Assembly: GCF_001005825.1 (NCBI RefSeq)
Contig: NZ_LBHV01000007.1
Span: 248,001-312,000, forward strand
Direction: 5' to 3'
Source: Rhizobium sp. LC145
GTDB lineage: Bacteria > Pseudomonadota > Alphaproteobacteria > Rhizobiales > Rhizobiaceae
Length of the DNA stretch: 64,000 nt
The notes below the pieces were generated by a model. The model had not been told where the DNA came from. It did not search any database and saw only the letters and a list, made by a program, of their open reading frames with translations. A program made the position numbers and the translations under genes. This document shows positions 1 to 6,759 of this stretch, in pieces. The stretch's first letter is position 1. Each line of letters begins with the position of its first letter.

Positions 1-370
1 TCCGGAATGCGGCGTTCTCGCAAAGCTTCTTCGCCTGAAAACCAAGATTGGCCTCGCGTTTTCTCGCGGTCTGGCGCTCGACCTCCGCTCCGAGTTGCCG
101 CACCTTTGCAGCCGCCCGGTCGAAGAAGCCGATGAACATCCGCAGATGGTCTAGCGCGCCGCAAACGAGATCGATCTCGTCCACCAGCGCATCAGCGGCA
201 TGAAGCGTCAGAATGCGCGTGGATTCCCCTGTCGCGCGTCGCGCCACCAAATGCATCTCGCCGGGCGCCGCCTCGACCATCCACTGGTCGCCTTGGGTCC
301 GGTCCAGAATGCCGCGCAATTTTTCCAGAACCCGCTTTTCCTGATCCCGATCGAGGACAGTGCCACTCAT
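1..370 (-). CDS. Hypothetical phage protein, C-terminus cut by window edge
   Basis: Reading leftward from an ATG at 370 gives 123 codons with no stop before the window edge, so the gene continues outside. The protein begins MSGTVLDRDQEKRVL, is mostly helical in appearance, and its last visible part is rich in charged residues (REANLGFQAKKLCEN). The start overlaps the stop of the preceding gene as ATGA, as in all its operon neighbours, which supports the start. I do not recognise a family. It is the most promoter-distal visible gene of the leftward operon that starts near 3.36 kb. Confidence 0.6.
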   Translation of the reverse strand, partial: MSGTVLDRDQEKRVLEKLRGILDRTQGDQWMVEAAPGEMHLVARRATGESTRILTLHAADALVDEIDLVCGALDHLRMFIGFFDRAAAKVRQLGAEVERQTARKREANLGFQAKKLCENAAFR

Positions 371-687
371 GGCCGCGCCTCCCCTCGTTCCCGTTTCACG
401 TTGGTCCCGGTGAAACACGTTGTTTCCAAAGAGAAATCCGGAGGCAGATAGAATTCCTCCACCGGAACGCCGAGCCATTTGCAAAGCGCGATGACCTTGC
501 CGACGCTCACCATCTGACCGCCCATCGCGCGGGAAAGGTCGGAGACGGTTACCCCTATCTCCCCGGCCAGAGCGCGAATTCCCTGGTCCGCATGGTCACG
601 CTGCCGCTTGTGCATCAGCGCTCGCGCGAAGGCCCGGTAATCGTAGTCGGCGCGCAGCGGGCTGGAACCATTCTGCAAACCTGTCAT
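367..687 (-). CDS. Cro/C1-type helix-turn-helix protein
   Basis: Small DNA-binding protein of 106 residues. A Cro/C1-type HTH is visible around residues 35-80: IRALAGEIGVTVSDLSRAMG, followed by the VGKVIALCKWLGVPVEEFY segment typical of the end of this fold. The ATG at 687 overlaps the stop of the upstream gene (ATGA), and there is a longer in-frame extension that I rejected because it runs into that gene. Likely an accessory transcription regulator of the prophage; its target is unknown. The C-terminus is polar and unrecognised. Confidence 0.65.
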   Translation of the reverse strand: MTGLQNGSSPLRADYDYRAFARALMHKRQRDHADQGIRALAGEIGVTVSDLSRAMGGQMVSVGKVIALCKWLGVPVEEFYLPPDFSLETTCFTGTNVKRERGEARP

Positions 688-965
688 GGCGACGTCTCCT
701 GTCCGCCGTGCATGAGGATCACACCGAAGGCACCGGGGTTGATGCCGAGCGCCGCCCATAGCTTCGCTCTCGGGACCGGCGCCATCAGCCGCCCCATCCA
801 GGCCAATTCAAATTCTGTGTTGGTCACGCCGGCACGCTTGCGGATGGCAACCTTTGCCCCGCGCTCCTGGCTGGCGCGCGCCGCTGGAAAGGCGATATTC
901 GCCTCATGCATCACGCGGGCGCGAAGGAAGAACTTCAGCATGGCGGGTGAGAAATCGGGGGTCAT
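684..965 (-). CDS. Hypothetical phage protein (93 aa)
   Basis: A 93-residue basic protein starting MTPDFSPAMLKFFLRARVMH. Both ends overlap neighbours by ATGA, so it is translationally coupled with the methylase-like gene before it and the HTH gene after it. No catalytic motif or membrane segment is visible and I do not recognise the family. The arrangement, the coding-like composition and the coupling are the only support that it is real. Confidence 0.55.
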   Translation of the reverse strand: MTPDFSPAMLKFFLRARVMHEANIAFPAARASQERGAKVAIRKRAGVTNTEFELAWMGRLMAPVPRAKLWAALGINPGAFGVILMHGGQETSP

Positions 966-2500
966 GCCGCCACCGTCCTTTCCGCACGCCACGCCTTCAC
1001 GGCCTCGGCCGCGTTGGCAGAGGCCGTCAGATGAAGCCCTGCTCCGTTCGGGAACCAAAGCCCGTCTTCGTTCTTCTCGATCAGGCCGTTCGCCGACATG
1101 GCTTCGATAAGCGCCACCGCCACACTGTCGCGAACGCCGATACCCCGTCGCAGGATGGCGCTGTCAAACGGCTGCATTTCCTTGAGCCAGAGGATTGCGC
1201 GGGAAATCTCTTCGTCCACGTGCTCATCCACCGACTTGCGCGGGGTCGTTCGGGTGAAATCCTCCGCCGCCTCAGAAAACACCATCGGCGATCGATGCCC
1301 GCCTTCCCCCGGAGGCAGCGGATCCGCATGCTCGAACTCCTTCCAGTCCACCCGGATCGTGGTCCAGATGCCGTCGCCGCTGCCATAGCTTCCGTCTTCA
1401 TTCCGCTCCCAGATGAAGAATGCCGTATTCATCTGGCTGGAGGCTTTGTTGCCGTCCCAGCCATCGCGATGCATCATCGGCAGGCGGCGGGTGAAGACGT
1501 AGACCCGGCTGGGCGGGTTCTCGTCCATGACGAAGCGACGGTCCGGATCGTCGAACCCGCACATGAAGTTGAGGTTCAGCAGCGCCGCCATCTTGCGCGG
1601 CTTATGCACCCGCAGCGCATGCGCCAGACACTTGTTTGCGAGGTCACCATAGGGCGGGTTGGTGAAGATGTCGGTCCCGACCGAATCGCCTGGATCGGAA
1701 AGAAGGAAATCTCCGACCTGCTGCAGCTCGCCATGCTGCGTGGTGATACCGCGATCGACGAGGTCGGCGATCTGCACGTCATATCCCGCCGCCTCAAGGG
1801 GGCGGAGAATGGCAGCCTTGCCGACGAACGGTTCCTTGATGATCTCGGAAAAGCTTTCGAGCGCCAGCACGGTGCGGGTCGCCTCGATCGGCGTTTCGTA
1901 GAGCTGATCGCCACGTTCTTCCTTGGTCGCGGTTTTCGTACCGACCGCGTGACCGGCCGCCTGCTTCAATGAAGCGCGGCTAGGCTCCAGGCCTTCCAAA
2001 AGCCTCGCCTCGACGACCCGATCCACGAAATCCGGTTTGGCACGAACGGCGTTACGCAATTGTCTGGCGGCATGGAGCTGCTGGCGATCGACGCCGACTT
2101 CCTCCAGCGTAAAACTGTTTTCATCGGAAACGGTTTTCGGGCGACCGCCGCGGGAGATCTCACCTTTTGCCTGGGCATCGTCCACGGCGTCTGCCATGGC
2201 GACGTAGCACATGCTTTCGATCTTCAGGGCGTCGGCCTGCATGCGCCTCGCCTTCTCCACCAGCTCGCGCGAGGCCTTCACCCGCTCGGCAGAACCGGCA
2301 GCCGCCTTCGCTTGGTCATAGGCGACGGCGGATAGCTTCATCGCTTTCTCCACGTCGCCCTGATCGAAGAGCGAGCGCGCCTGCTCGACCACGGCGGCAA
2401 GTTCGACGATTTCCCGGTGCCGGCCGATCTCGGCGAGCGCCCCGAGCGTGGTCTCGACAACTTCGCCGCCCGCCGAAATGGTGACCTGCGTGCGGTTCAT
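962..2500 (-). CDS. Phage DNA adenine-methylase-like protein
   Basis: A 512-residue protein whose middle carries TNPPYGDLANK (about residues 297-307), the NPPY active-site motif of N6-adenine or N4-cytosine DNA methyltransferases. An upstream segment (YETPIEATRTVLAL, then VGKAAILRPLEAAGYDV) fits the start of a methylase fold, but the S-adenosylmethionine glycine motif is poor: the usual acidic FxGxG is not evident, so activity is uncertain. The N-terminal 200 residues are charged and helical and may be a separate DNA- or partner-binding part. The ATG at 2500 overlaps the previous stop (ATGA); an in-frame extension upstream was rejected. Probably protects phage DNA from host restriction or affects phage regulation, by inference only. 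Confidence 0.7.
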   Translation of the reverse strand: MNRTQVTISAGGEVVETTLGALAEIGRHREIVELAAVVEQARSLFDQGDVEKAMKLSAVAYDQAKAAAGSAERVKASRELVEKARRMQADALKIESMCYVAMADAVDDAQAKGEISRGGRPKTVSDENSFTLEEVGVDRQQLHAARQLRNAVRAKPDFVDRVVEARLLEGLEPSRASLKQAAGHAVGTKTATKEERGDQLYETPIEATRTVLALESFSEIIKEPFVGKAAILRPLEAAGYDVQIADLVDRGITTQHGELQQVGDFLLSDPGDSVGTDIFTNPPYGDLANKCLAHALRVHKPRKMAALLNLNFMCGFDDPDRRFVMDENPPSRVYVFTRRLPMMHRDGWDGNKASSQMNTAFFIWERNEDGSYGSGDGIWTTIRVDWKEFEHADPLPPGEGGHRSPMVFSEAAEDFTRTTPRKSVDEHVDEEISRAILWLKEMQPFDSAILRRGIGVRDSVAVALIEAMSANGLIEKNEDGLWFPNGAGLHLTASANAAEAVKAWRAERTVAA

Positions 2501-2700
2501 CGCGCCACCCTCCGGTCTCGCCAGGACTGGCTTTCGCCCTCTTCGATCATCCGGCAGACGTCGGCTTCGTTGAGATCGAGCATGCCGGCGATGCAGCGGG
2601 TCGAAAGGTGTTCTGAGTGCCAAAGCTCAAGAACCCGCGCGAAGCGGGCTTCCTTGACGAGCAGAGATTGCCGGTTTGCTGCGAGACGGAGCGACATCAT
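2497..2700 (-). CDS. Small hypothetical protein, possible HTH
   Basis: A 67-residue basic protein. The segment STRCIAGMLDLNEADVCRMI looks like a helix-turn-helix, so a DNA-binding role is possible. The stop of the preceding gene and this ATG share bases (TGATG), and a TTG three bases earlier is the alternative start. It overlaps the methylase-like gene by ATGA. I do not recognise a named family. Confidence 0.55.
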   Translation of the reverse strand: MMSLRLAANRQSLLVKEARFARVLELWHSEHLSTRCIAGMLDLNEADVCRMIEEGESQSWRDRRVAR

Positions 2701-2912
2701 CAATGGACCCCCTCGCCTGCCCCGCGCTCGCGCAGGGTTTCAAGGGCGCGAACGAGCCCCGTTACCGCCGTATCGTCGTCGAGGCCGGCGTCGATGCAGG
2801 CAGCCGCGCACGAAACGACCATCACATCGGCCGCGCGCTTCCGGTCCTTTGGAAGCATGGCCTGCACGGCTTCGTAGATATCGAGGTTTGATTTCGTGCG
2901 CCGACCAGTCAT
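2700..2912 (-). CDS. Small hypothetical phage protein (70 aa)
   Basis: A 70-residue protein beginning MTGRRTKSNLDIYEAVQAML, with no recognisable domain. The ATG overlaps the stop of the CII-like gene (ATGA) and its own stop overlaps the next ATG. It is supported by this coupling in the leftward operon. The function is unknown. Confidence 0.55.
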   Translation of the reverse strand: MTGRRTKSNLDIYEAVQAMLPKDRKRAADVMVVSCAAACIDAGLDDDTAVTGLVRALETLRERGAGEGVH

Positions 2913-3361
2913 CCACCGGCCCCCGCCATCATCGCGTCGAGCTTCGCCAGATACTGTTTCGCCGCGACGATACGGGCGCGAATGGCGCGCCGCTCGCCGG
3001 CATCTATGTGGCCGTCCTCGATCGCCGTCGCGACTTCCCGAACTACATCATCGAGAACGCCGTCGAGCCGGAGGATTGCGCTCGCCGTCACCGCGCCAAA
3101 GGCGGAGACGCGCTCGTCATTGACTACCCTGGTCATCGCCGTCAGCAGGAAGGGATGATCGCAGCGCCGGTCCAGCTCCACCGCCAGGTCGAGGCGGATA
3201 AAGTTTTCCCGCCACTCGTCCCCGTGCGAAGCGTACTTCGTGAGCGTCGAGGTCGCGACGTTCAGGGCTTCGGCGGCGCGGCTGACGCCGCCGAGCGCCT
3301 CGTAGGCTGCGGCGGTCGCATCCTTGATGATGGCTGCATGTTCGTCTGAAATGGCACGCAC
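2909..3361 (-). CDS. CII-like phage regulatory protein
   Basis: A 150-residue protein with an N-terminal segment ALGGVSRAAEALNVATSTLT that fits a helix-turn-helix, followed by a helical region. The arrangement resembles the family annotated as phage regulatory protein CII, and its position downstream of the cro-like gene and a terminator parallels lambda cII. I chose the GTG start at 3361 because AGGGG sits 7 bases upstream; a TTG at 3385 would add 8 residues but lacks such a site. It heads the leftward operon running off the window. The CII identity is an inference from position and the HTH, not from a proven motif. Confidence 0.6.
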   Translation of the reverse strand: MRAISDEHAAIIKDATAAAYEALGGVSRAAEALNVATSTLTKYASHGDEWRENFIRLDLAVELDRRCDHPFLLTAMTRVVNDERVSAFGAVTASAILRLDGVLDDVVREVATAIEDGHIDAGERRAIRARIVAAKQYLAKLDAMMAGAGG

Positions 3362-3567
3362 GAAAACACCCCTGAGTTTGGTCAAGGAAAAAGTCGATCG
3401 AAAGGATTCCGTGAAAGCCGCATCCGCGCGGCTTAGGTTCAGCCCGTCACATCACGGGGGACCGCATGACTGGAACGCATGAACATGAAGCTGAATGGAA
3501 CGGCCGCGTTGCCGCTGCAGCCGCCCTTGTTCCATCGCGCCTGTCGGCAACCGCGCCGGGGGTATAC
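3362..3567 (-). promoter_or_regulatory. Leader region between tRNA and CII-like gene
   Basis: No convincing gene is seen here. Two small inverted repeats are present: AAGCCGC / GCGGCTT separated by 6 bases (about 3414-3433), and CCCGT / ACGGG separated by 6 bases near 3443-3458. They could help process or end the tRNA transcript or form a leader for the CII-like operon. No clear -35/-10 pair was found. Confidence 0.3.
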
Positions 3568-3646
3568 TGGTTGCGGGGGCAGGATTTGAACCTGCGATCT
3601 CCGGCTTATGAGACCGGCGAGGACGACCAAGCTCCTCTACCCCGAC
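3568..3646 (-). tRNA. tRNA-Met(CAT), initiator-like, prophage-encoded
   Basis: A 79-base cloverleaf can be folded on the minus strand, with loop CTCATAA giving anticodon CAT, T-arm GCAGG-TTCAAAT-CCTGC and an encoded CCA end. Several features match bacterial initiator tRNA rather than elongator tRNA-Met: an A11-T24 pair in the D-stem, an unpaired 1-72 position, and a 3' end CCCCCGCAACCA like tRNA-fMet. It deviates in position 2 (T2 against C71 is also unpaired), in an 11-base D-loop and in having only two of the three G-C pairs expected at the base of the anticodon stem. It lies directly after the terminator that follows the cro-like gene. It could be a functional phage tRNA or a decaying copy. 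Confidence 0.75.
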
Positions 3647-3653
3647 AGAATGG

Positions 3654-3697
3654 AAAAACGGCCGGGACGGTCCGCCAAGGAAGCCTTGTCCCGGCCG
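3654..3697 (-). terminator. Rho-independent terminator downstream of cro-like gene
   Basis: On the minus strand a stem CGGCCGGGAC / GTCCCGGCCG (3688-3697 with 3659-3668) encloses a smaller CAAGG / CCTTG hairpin and is followed by TTTTT (3658-3654). It lies between the cro-like gene and the tRNA/CII-like operon, the place of tR1 in lambda. This suggests that transcription into the leftward operon depends on read-through or antitermination, or on a separate promoter. Confidence 0.75.
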
Positions 3698-3792
3698 AGT
3701 ACGCGCCATTGCCAGGGAAAGCAACTCGCGCGGGTCGGCGACCACCAGGGAGGAGGAGCAGCCACCGAAAGAAATGGAAAACGGGAGGCCTG

Positions 3793-4011
3793 TCATTCGG
3801 CAGCCTCCGGTATCGGGCCAAACACATCAGGACGAAGACTATGTCTAGAAACGCCCGTTACCTGCTCTACCGCCAGTACACGAGTGGCAGGGACTTTGTC
3901 CCATTGCAACACTGCAGCCGGCGTCAAACCAAGTCGACGAGCAAGCTCGCTCGCGCTTCCAACGCGAGCAATTGCTTCCTGAAGTGGGGCGGGGTGATCG
4001 GCCATGCGCAT
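3793..4011 (-). CDS. Cro/YdaS-like repressor
   Basis: A 72-residue protein with a Cro-type helix-turn-helix: GSASELARRLGLTPAAVLQW (about residues 18-37), then VPATRVLAVEQVTGVSRHSLRPDVF, the usual end of YdaS/Cro proteins. It is divergent from the CI-like gene with only 76 bp between the two start codons, as in lambdoid switches. Two ATG codons (4011 and 4005) are possible and neither has a Shine-Dalgarno site. Its role as the lytic-side repressor is inferred from domain and position. Confidence 0.85.
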   Translation of the reverse strand: MRMADHPAPLQEAIARVGSASELARRLGLTPAAVLQWDKVPATRVLAVEQVTGVSRHSLRPDVFGPIPEAAE

Positions 4012-4090
4012 TTGTAAGCATAACTTAGAATTGGATGCAAGTTATAATTTGCTGGAAATAGGGCCAACCAATAGGCGATTTATAAGCATG
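4011..4090. promoter_or_regulatory. CI/Cro intergenic operator-promoter region
   Basis: AT-rich divergent region. It contains TGTAAGCA (4013-4020), ACTTAGAA (4023-4030), AGTTATAATTT followed by GCT (4040-4053) and TTATAAGCA (4080-4088). All four elements recur, the first, second and fourth in inverted orientation, at 5099-5152 on the far side of the repressor gene. The last one overlaps the CI start codon, so bound protein would block cI expression directly. AGTTATAATTT contains a TATAAT hexamer and may instead be a -10 element. Confidence 0.65.
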
Positions 4091-4780
4091 TCTAAGAAAG
4101 AGAACGCTCTCAAGATTGGCCTAGCAATCAAAACCGCTCGCAAACGCCGAGGGCTTGTCCAGCGCAACATTGCTGAATCTCTTGGTATCGAGGTCGCAGC
4201 CGTAGGAATGTGGGAAAGCGGAAAGAATTCCCCATCTTTCGATAATCTGCGGCGTACCGCTGCATTGCTGCGCGTGGATGCAAGCGCCCTATCCGAGGGC
4301 GAGATCGTATATCTGGATGACGAAGGTTTGGCGGATGCCGAGGTGATTTCCGACTTGTCGCCACCACCTAGCGGCCCGATGGATGTACAACTGTTGGGCG
4401 TTTCTTATGGTGGAGATGACGGCGACTTTTCCTTCAATGGCGAAGTCCAAGGCTTCGTCCGCCGGCCACCCGGCGTTGCATCGTTAAAGAACGTTTTTGC
4501 TTTGCACGTCCTAAGCGACAGCATGGTACCCCGCTACGATCCCGGAGAGGTCATTTATTGCGGAGGACGTGAAGCAGTACCTGGAGACCATGTTGTGATA
4601 GAGATGTTTCCGGAGGAGGAAGGCCACGTGGGAAAGGCCTTCATCAAAAAATTGGTTCAGCGAACAGCTAAAGAAATCATCGTCGAGCAATATAATCCCG
4701 CCAAGCGGATTAGGTATGACCGTTACGCTGTTAAGCACCTTTGGCGCGTAATTCCCTTGAAAGAGCTACTTGGTTTCTAA
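4088..4780 (+). CDS. CI-like phage repressor with S24 peptidase domain
   Basis: Lysogeny repressor of 230 residues. Residues about 9-63 form an HTH_3 domain (IAESLGIEVAAVGMWESGK). Residues about 120-225 form a LexA/S24 peptidase domain with the Ser in SDSM (S145) and the Lys in FIKKLV (K187). The usual Ala-Gly self-cleavage site is not evident; VQGF around 120-123 has Gln-Gly in that place, so RecA-dependent cleavage may be weak or absent. I chose ATG 4088 because the HTH begins just after it; no Shine-Dalgarno precedes it, so a leaderless mRNA as for lambda cI from PRM is possible. An ATG at 4004 would add 28 unrelated residues. The gene overlaps the convergent zinc-ribbon gene by 50 bp. Confidence 0.9.
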   Translation: MSKKENALKIGLAIKTARKRRGLVQRNIAESLGIEVAAVGMWESGKNSPSFDNLRRTAALLRVDASALSEGEIVYLDDEGLADAEVISDLSPPPSGPMDVQLLGVSYGGDDGDFSFNGEVQGFVRRPPGVASLKNVFALHVLSDSMVPRYDPGEVIYCGGREAVPGDHVVIEMFPEEEGHVGKAFIKKLVQRTAKEIIVEQYNPAKRIRYDRYAVKHLWRVIPLKELLGF

Positions 4781-5030
4781 GAACCTCTCGCTCCGCTCTG
4801 ATCCGATCAGCGTCACGGTCAAAGAAAGCCTGCACCGAAACGTTCTTGCCGGGCAAACCATCAGCACGACAGGCAGAGCATGAAAGTTTCGACGCAACCT
4901 CGTGTAAGCACGTGTGGAGCGTAACCCCGCGCTTCGTGATCTGCGACGGAGCAATCCACCTACTCCGACCGCAATCTGCGCACTCGATGCCAAGTCGCGC
5001 AACGGAGCCCAATGCCATCTCTGCAGGCAT
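4731..5030 (-). CDS. Putative zinc-ribbon protein
   Basis: A 99-residue protein with Cys pairs ECADC (C17, C20) and SCSAC (C51, C54) plus C41, the layout of a small zinc ribbon. A perfect AGGAGG lies 7 bases before the ATG. It is read leftward, toward and 50 bp into the 3' end of the repressor gene, so its transcript could act as an antisense RNA to the cI 3' end. It is divergent from the rightward operon, and the shared operator-like region at 5099-5152 lies just upstream. Its function is unknown. Confidence 0.7.
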   Translation of the reverse strand: MPAEMALGSVARLGIECADCGRSRWIAPSQITKRGVTLHTCLHEVASKLSCSACRADGLPGKNVSVQAFFDRDADRIRAEREVLRNQVALSRELRAKGA

Positions 5031-5098
5031 GAATTAACCTCCTGTTCTCATTCCGTTCTGTTATTGATTCTTTTCCGAAAGGAGTCGAGTCTGATTCG

Positions 5099-5152
5099 TT
5101 CTAAGTCTTGCTTATAATTTTCGCTTGCCTCCAGTTATAATTTTTGCTTACA
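5099..5152. promoter_or_regulatory. Second operator-promoter region of the prophage
   Basis: Contains TTCTAAGT (5099-5106), TGCTTATAA (5109-5117), AGTTATAATTTTTGCT (5133-5148) and TGCTTACA (5145-5152). Each has a counterpart in the cI/cro intergenic region. Within this block two parallel copies of the pattern TTATAATTTT-GCTT occur 22 bp apart, each containing TATAAT. It lies upstream of the rightward operon (first gene at 5264) and of the leftward zinc-ribbon gene, so it is likely a divergent promoter under the control of the phage repressors. The stretch 5153-5263 holds a GC-rich leader with repeated GCGCGCC-like sequence and no gene. Confidence 0.6.
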
Positions 5153-5263
5153 TCTCTCCATCCGAGCCATGAAGGCTTGGACGATCCCCGCCGAAAAGGT
5201 CCGGCGCGCCTCACCCCCTAAGCGCGCCGGACCAGCGGGAAGCCCAGTTGGATGGAGAGAACA

Positions 5264-5500
5264 ATGCAGCCCCAAAACCATAACGCTTACCCCCTCTGCC
5301 GGAACCGCGACGAGAAAGTTGCATGCGTTGCGGAAGCGATGCGCCGCCTTGGCGAAGGATGCACAGCGCAGGACCTCAAGAACTGCCTCGGGATTACCGA
5401 TGCCCAGCTGAATGATGTCGTCGATGATGCCCGTGCCCGCGCAGTGCACCTGAGCGTGCGCCAGACGCGGTACTCAATTCCGGCCCGTCGCGCCGCCTGA
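5264..5500 (+). CDS. Hypothetical protein, first gene of rightward operon
   Basis: A 78-residue protein starting MQPQNHNAYPLCRNRDEKV, preceded by GGAGAG. The segment EGCTAQDLKNCLGITDAQLN resembles a small helix-turn-helix, so a regulator role is possible. As the first gene after the operator region it would be the earliest expressed of the rightward operon. I do not recognise a named family. Confidence 0.6.
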   Translation: MQPQNHNAYPLCRNRDEKVACVAEAMRRLGEGCTAQDLKNCLGITDAQLNDVVDDARARAVHLSVRQTRYSIPARRAA

Positions 5501-5566
5501 TCCGCTTCGGTGTCCGTCTCTGTGACCCCAGGAGACGGCATCCGAAACGGATCGGAGGATAGAGCC

Positions 5567-5800
5567 GTGACGGAACGCAACTATTTTACCCCTTTCATCG
5601 TCGACGATCCCGGCCCCGAGGCTCGGGAGGCCATGCTTTTCGACGGTGAGGCAAAGGTCAGACACGAGTGGAAGCCGAAACGCTTCTACATCGCGTGCGC
5701 CATTGCGATTGCCCTGCTCTCGCTGCTCGGCGCCGGTGCGCTCGCCGGACAACGCGTGGCTGAAATCGAGGCCCGGTTTGCGGCCGAGGCGCTCGTCTGA
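5567..5800 (+). CDS. Small membrane protein
   Basis: A 77-residue protein from a GTG at 5567 with GGAGG 8 bases upstream. One clear membrane segment, FYIACAIAIALLSLLGAG, lies in the second half, with the N-terminus probably cytoplasmic. The stop shares bases with the next ATG (TGATG). An earlier GTG at 5510 was rejected for lack of a ribosome site. Its function is unknown. Confidence 0.6.
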   Translation: MTERNYFTPFIVDDPGPEAREAMLFDGEAKVRHEWKPKRFYIACAIAIALLSLLGAGALAGQRVAEIEARFAAEALV

Positions 5801-6138
5801 TGAGCGCCGAGATCCTCACCTTTCCGGTTCCGGTCGAGGAACAGCGCGTACAGCTCGTAAAGAGCGAGACCCGCGACTGGCAGATGACGCAGCTTTTGCG
5901 CGCAGCCGAGTATCTCGACGCCGCCAGGCTTGAGCTTTCGCAGGCGGCAAACCGGCTTCACCACGGTGGCGAGCTGACCGACGACGATCCCGCAACATCG
6001 GGCCAGACGCTCGAATCTGCGCTCATCGCGGTCGTTTCCATCACCAATCTCATGGGCGCCACCAATGCGAACCGCGATGTCGCGCGCGTTGCTCGCGTCT
6101 GGCTTCAGGTAAATGGGAGTTCCGATGATGTCGGTTAA
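5800..6138 (+). CDS. Hypothetical phage protein (112 aa)
   Basis: A 112-residue helical protein (MSAEILTFPVPVEEQRVQLV at the start) with no recognised domain. The ATG overlaps the previous stop by one base. It is part of the tightly packed rightward operon. The 3' end overlaps the start of the next gene by 14 bases. Confidence 0.6.
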   Translation: MSAEILTFPVPVEEQRVQLVKSETRDWQMTQLLRAAEYLDAARLELSQAANRLHHGGELTDDDPATSGQTLESALIAVVSITNLMGATNANRDVARVARVWLQVNGSSDDVG

Positions 6139-6448
6139 GCTGAGAAGCAAACGACGACTGCCGATCAACGAGCGCCTCCGGGCGGAAGCGGCCAAGGGCT
6201 ATGGCCTCGCTGAGCTTTCCGATCGGTATCATGTCAGCATCGATCATATGCGCCGGCACCTGAAAAGGCTTGGCATCAACATCCGTATGCACGGATCTCC
6301 GTCTCCTCGCGATCCATCCGAGCCCGCGCCCGATCGCTTCGTCGTCGAAAAGCGCGTCACCGCGGCGGAATTCGGCGGCACCAAGACCATCCGCATCAGC
6401 CTGCCACGCATCTCCATGCACGTGGCCTACGTGGAGGGCCGCCCGTGA
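6125..6448 (+). CDS. HTH-containing hypothetical protein
   Basis: A 107-residue basic protein. AAKGYGLAELSDRYHVSIDH followed by MRRHLKRLGI is a plausible helix-turn-helix, which suggests DNA binding. The tandem ATGATG at 6125-6130 follows GGAG, supporting this start over the ATG at 6113. The C-terminal half (VTAAEFGGTKTIRISLPRI) may form a beta domain. Its function is unknown. Confidence 0.55.
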   Translation: MMSVKLRSKRRLPINERLRAEAAKGYGLAELSDRYHVSIDHMRRHLKRLGINIRMHGSPSPRDPSEPAPDRFVVEKRVTAAEFGGTKTIRISLPRISMHVAYVEGRP

Positions 6449-6759
6449 CCACATCGACCGGCATCCTCGAAACCGGGAACCGCTTGGAAGTCGCTGCTGC
6501 AGCAATCAGCCAGCTACATGCTCAAGGAGCGATCCCGGCCCTGACGACCAAGCAGGTCCTGCAGGTGGCGGAGGCGGTACTTTCCAGCATTTCCCCCAAC
6601 TCCGAGAACCTCCTTCAGGGCGGGGTTCTCGATGCGTTACGTCGAGCCGAGAGGTTCATGTGCGGCTTCGAGGGCGATGAACTCCAGGAAGGTCTCGATG
6701 CCGATTTGAGCGCGGTTCGCGAAGCGATCGGGCTGATGGAGGCTTCCAATGAAAAATAA
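6445..6759 (+). CDS. Hypothetical phage protein (104 aa)
   Basis: A 104-residue protein from a GTG start whose GTGA overlaps the previous stop. It appears mostly helical and acidic and has no recognisable motif. Its stop lies 11 bases inside the next gene. Support is the operon packing. Confidence 0.55.
   Translation: MTTSTGILETGNRLEVAAAAISQLHAQGAIPALTTKQVLQVAEAVLSSISPNSENLLQGGVLDALRRAERFMCGFEGDELQEGLDADLSAVREAIGLMEASNEK

Noticed and set aside
854..1972. 372-codon + strand frame in the prophage
   Set aside because: It overlaps the methylase-like gene and its coupled neighbours on the minus strand, which have NPPY and ATGA support; the + frame looks like a compositional shadow.
3568..3646. 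The tRNA-Met gene as the attachment site of the element
   Set aside because: It sits between regulatory genes inside the element and no integrase is next to it; the integrase adjoins tRNA-Pro instead.
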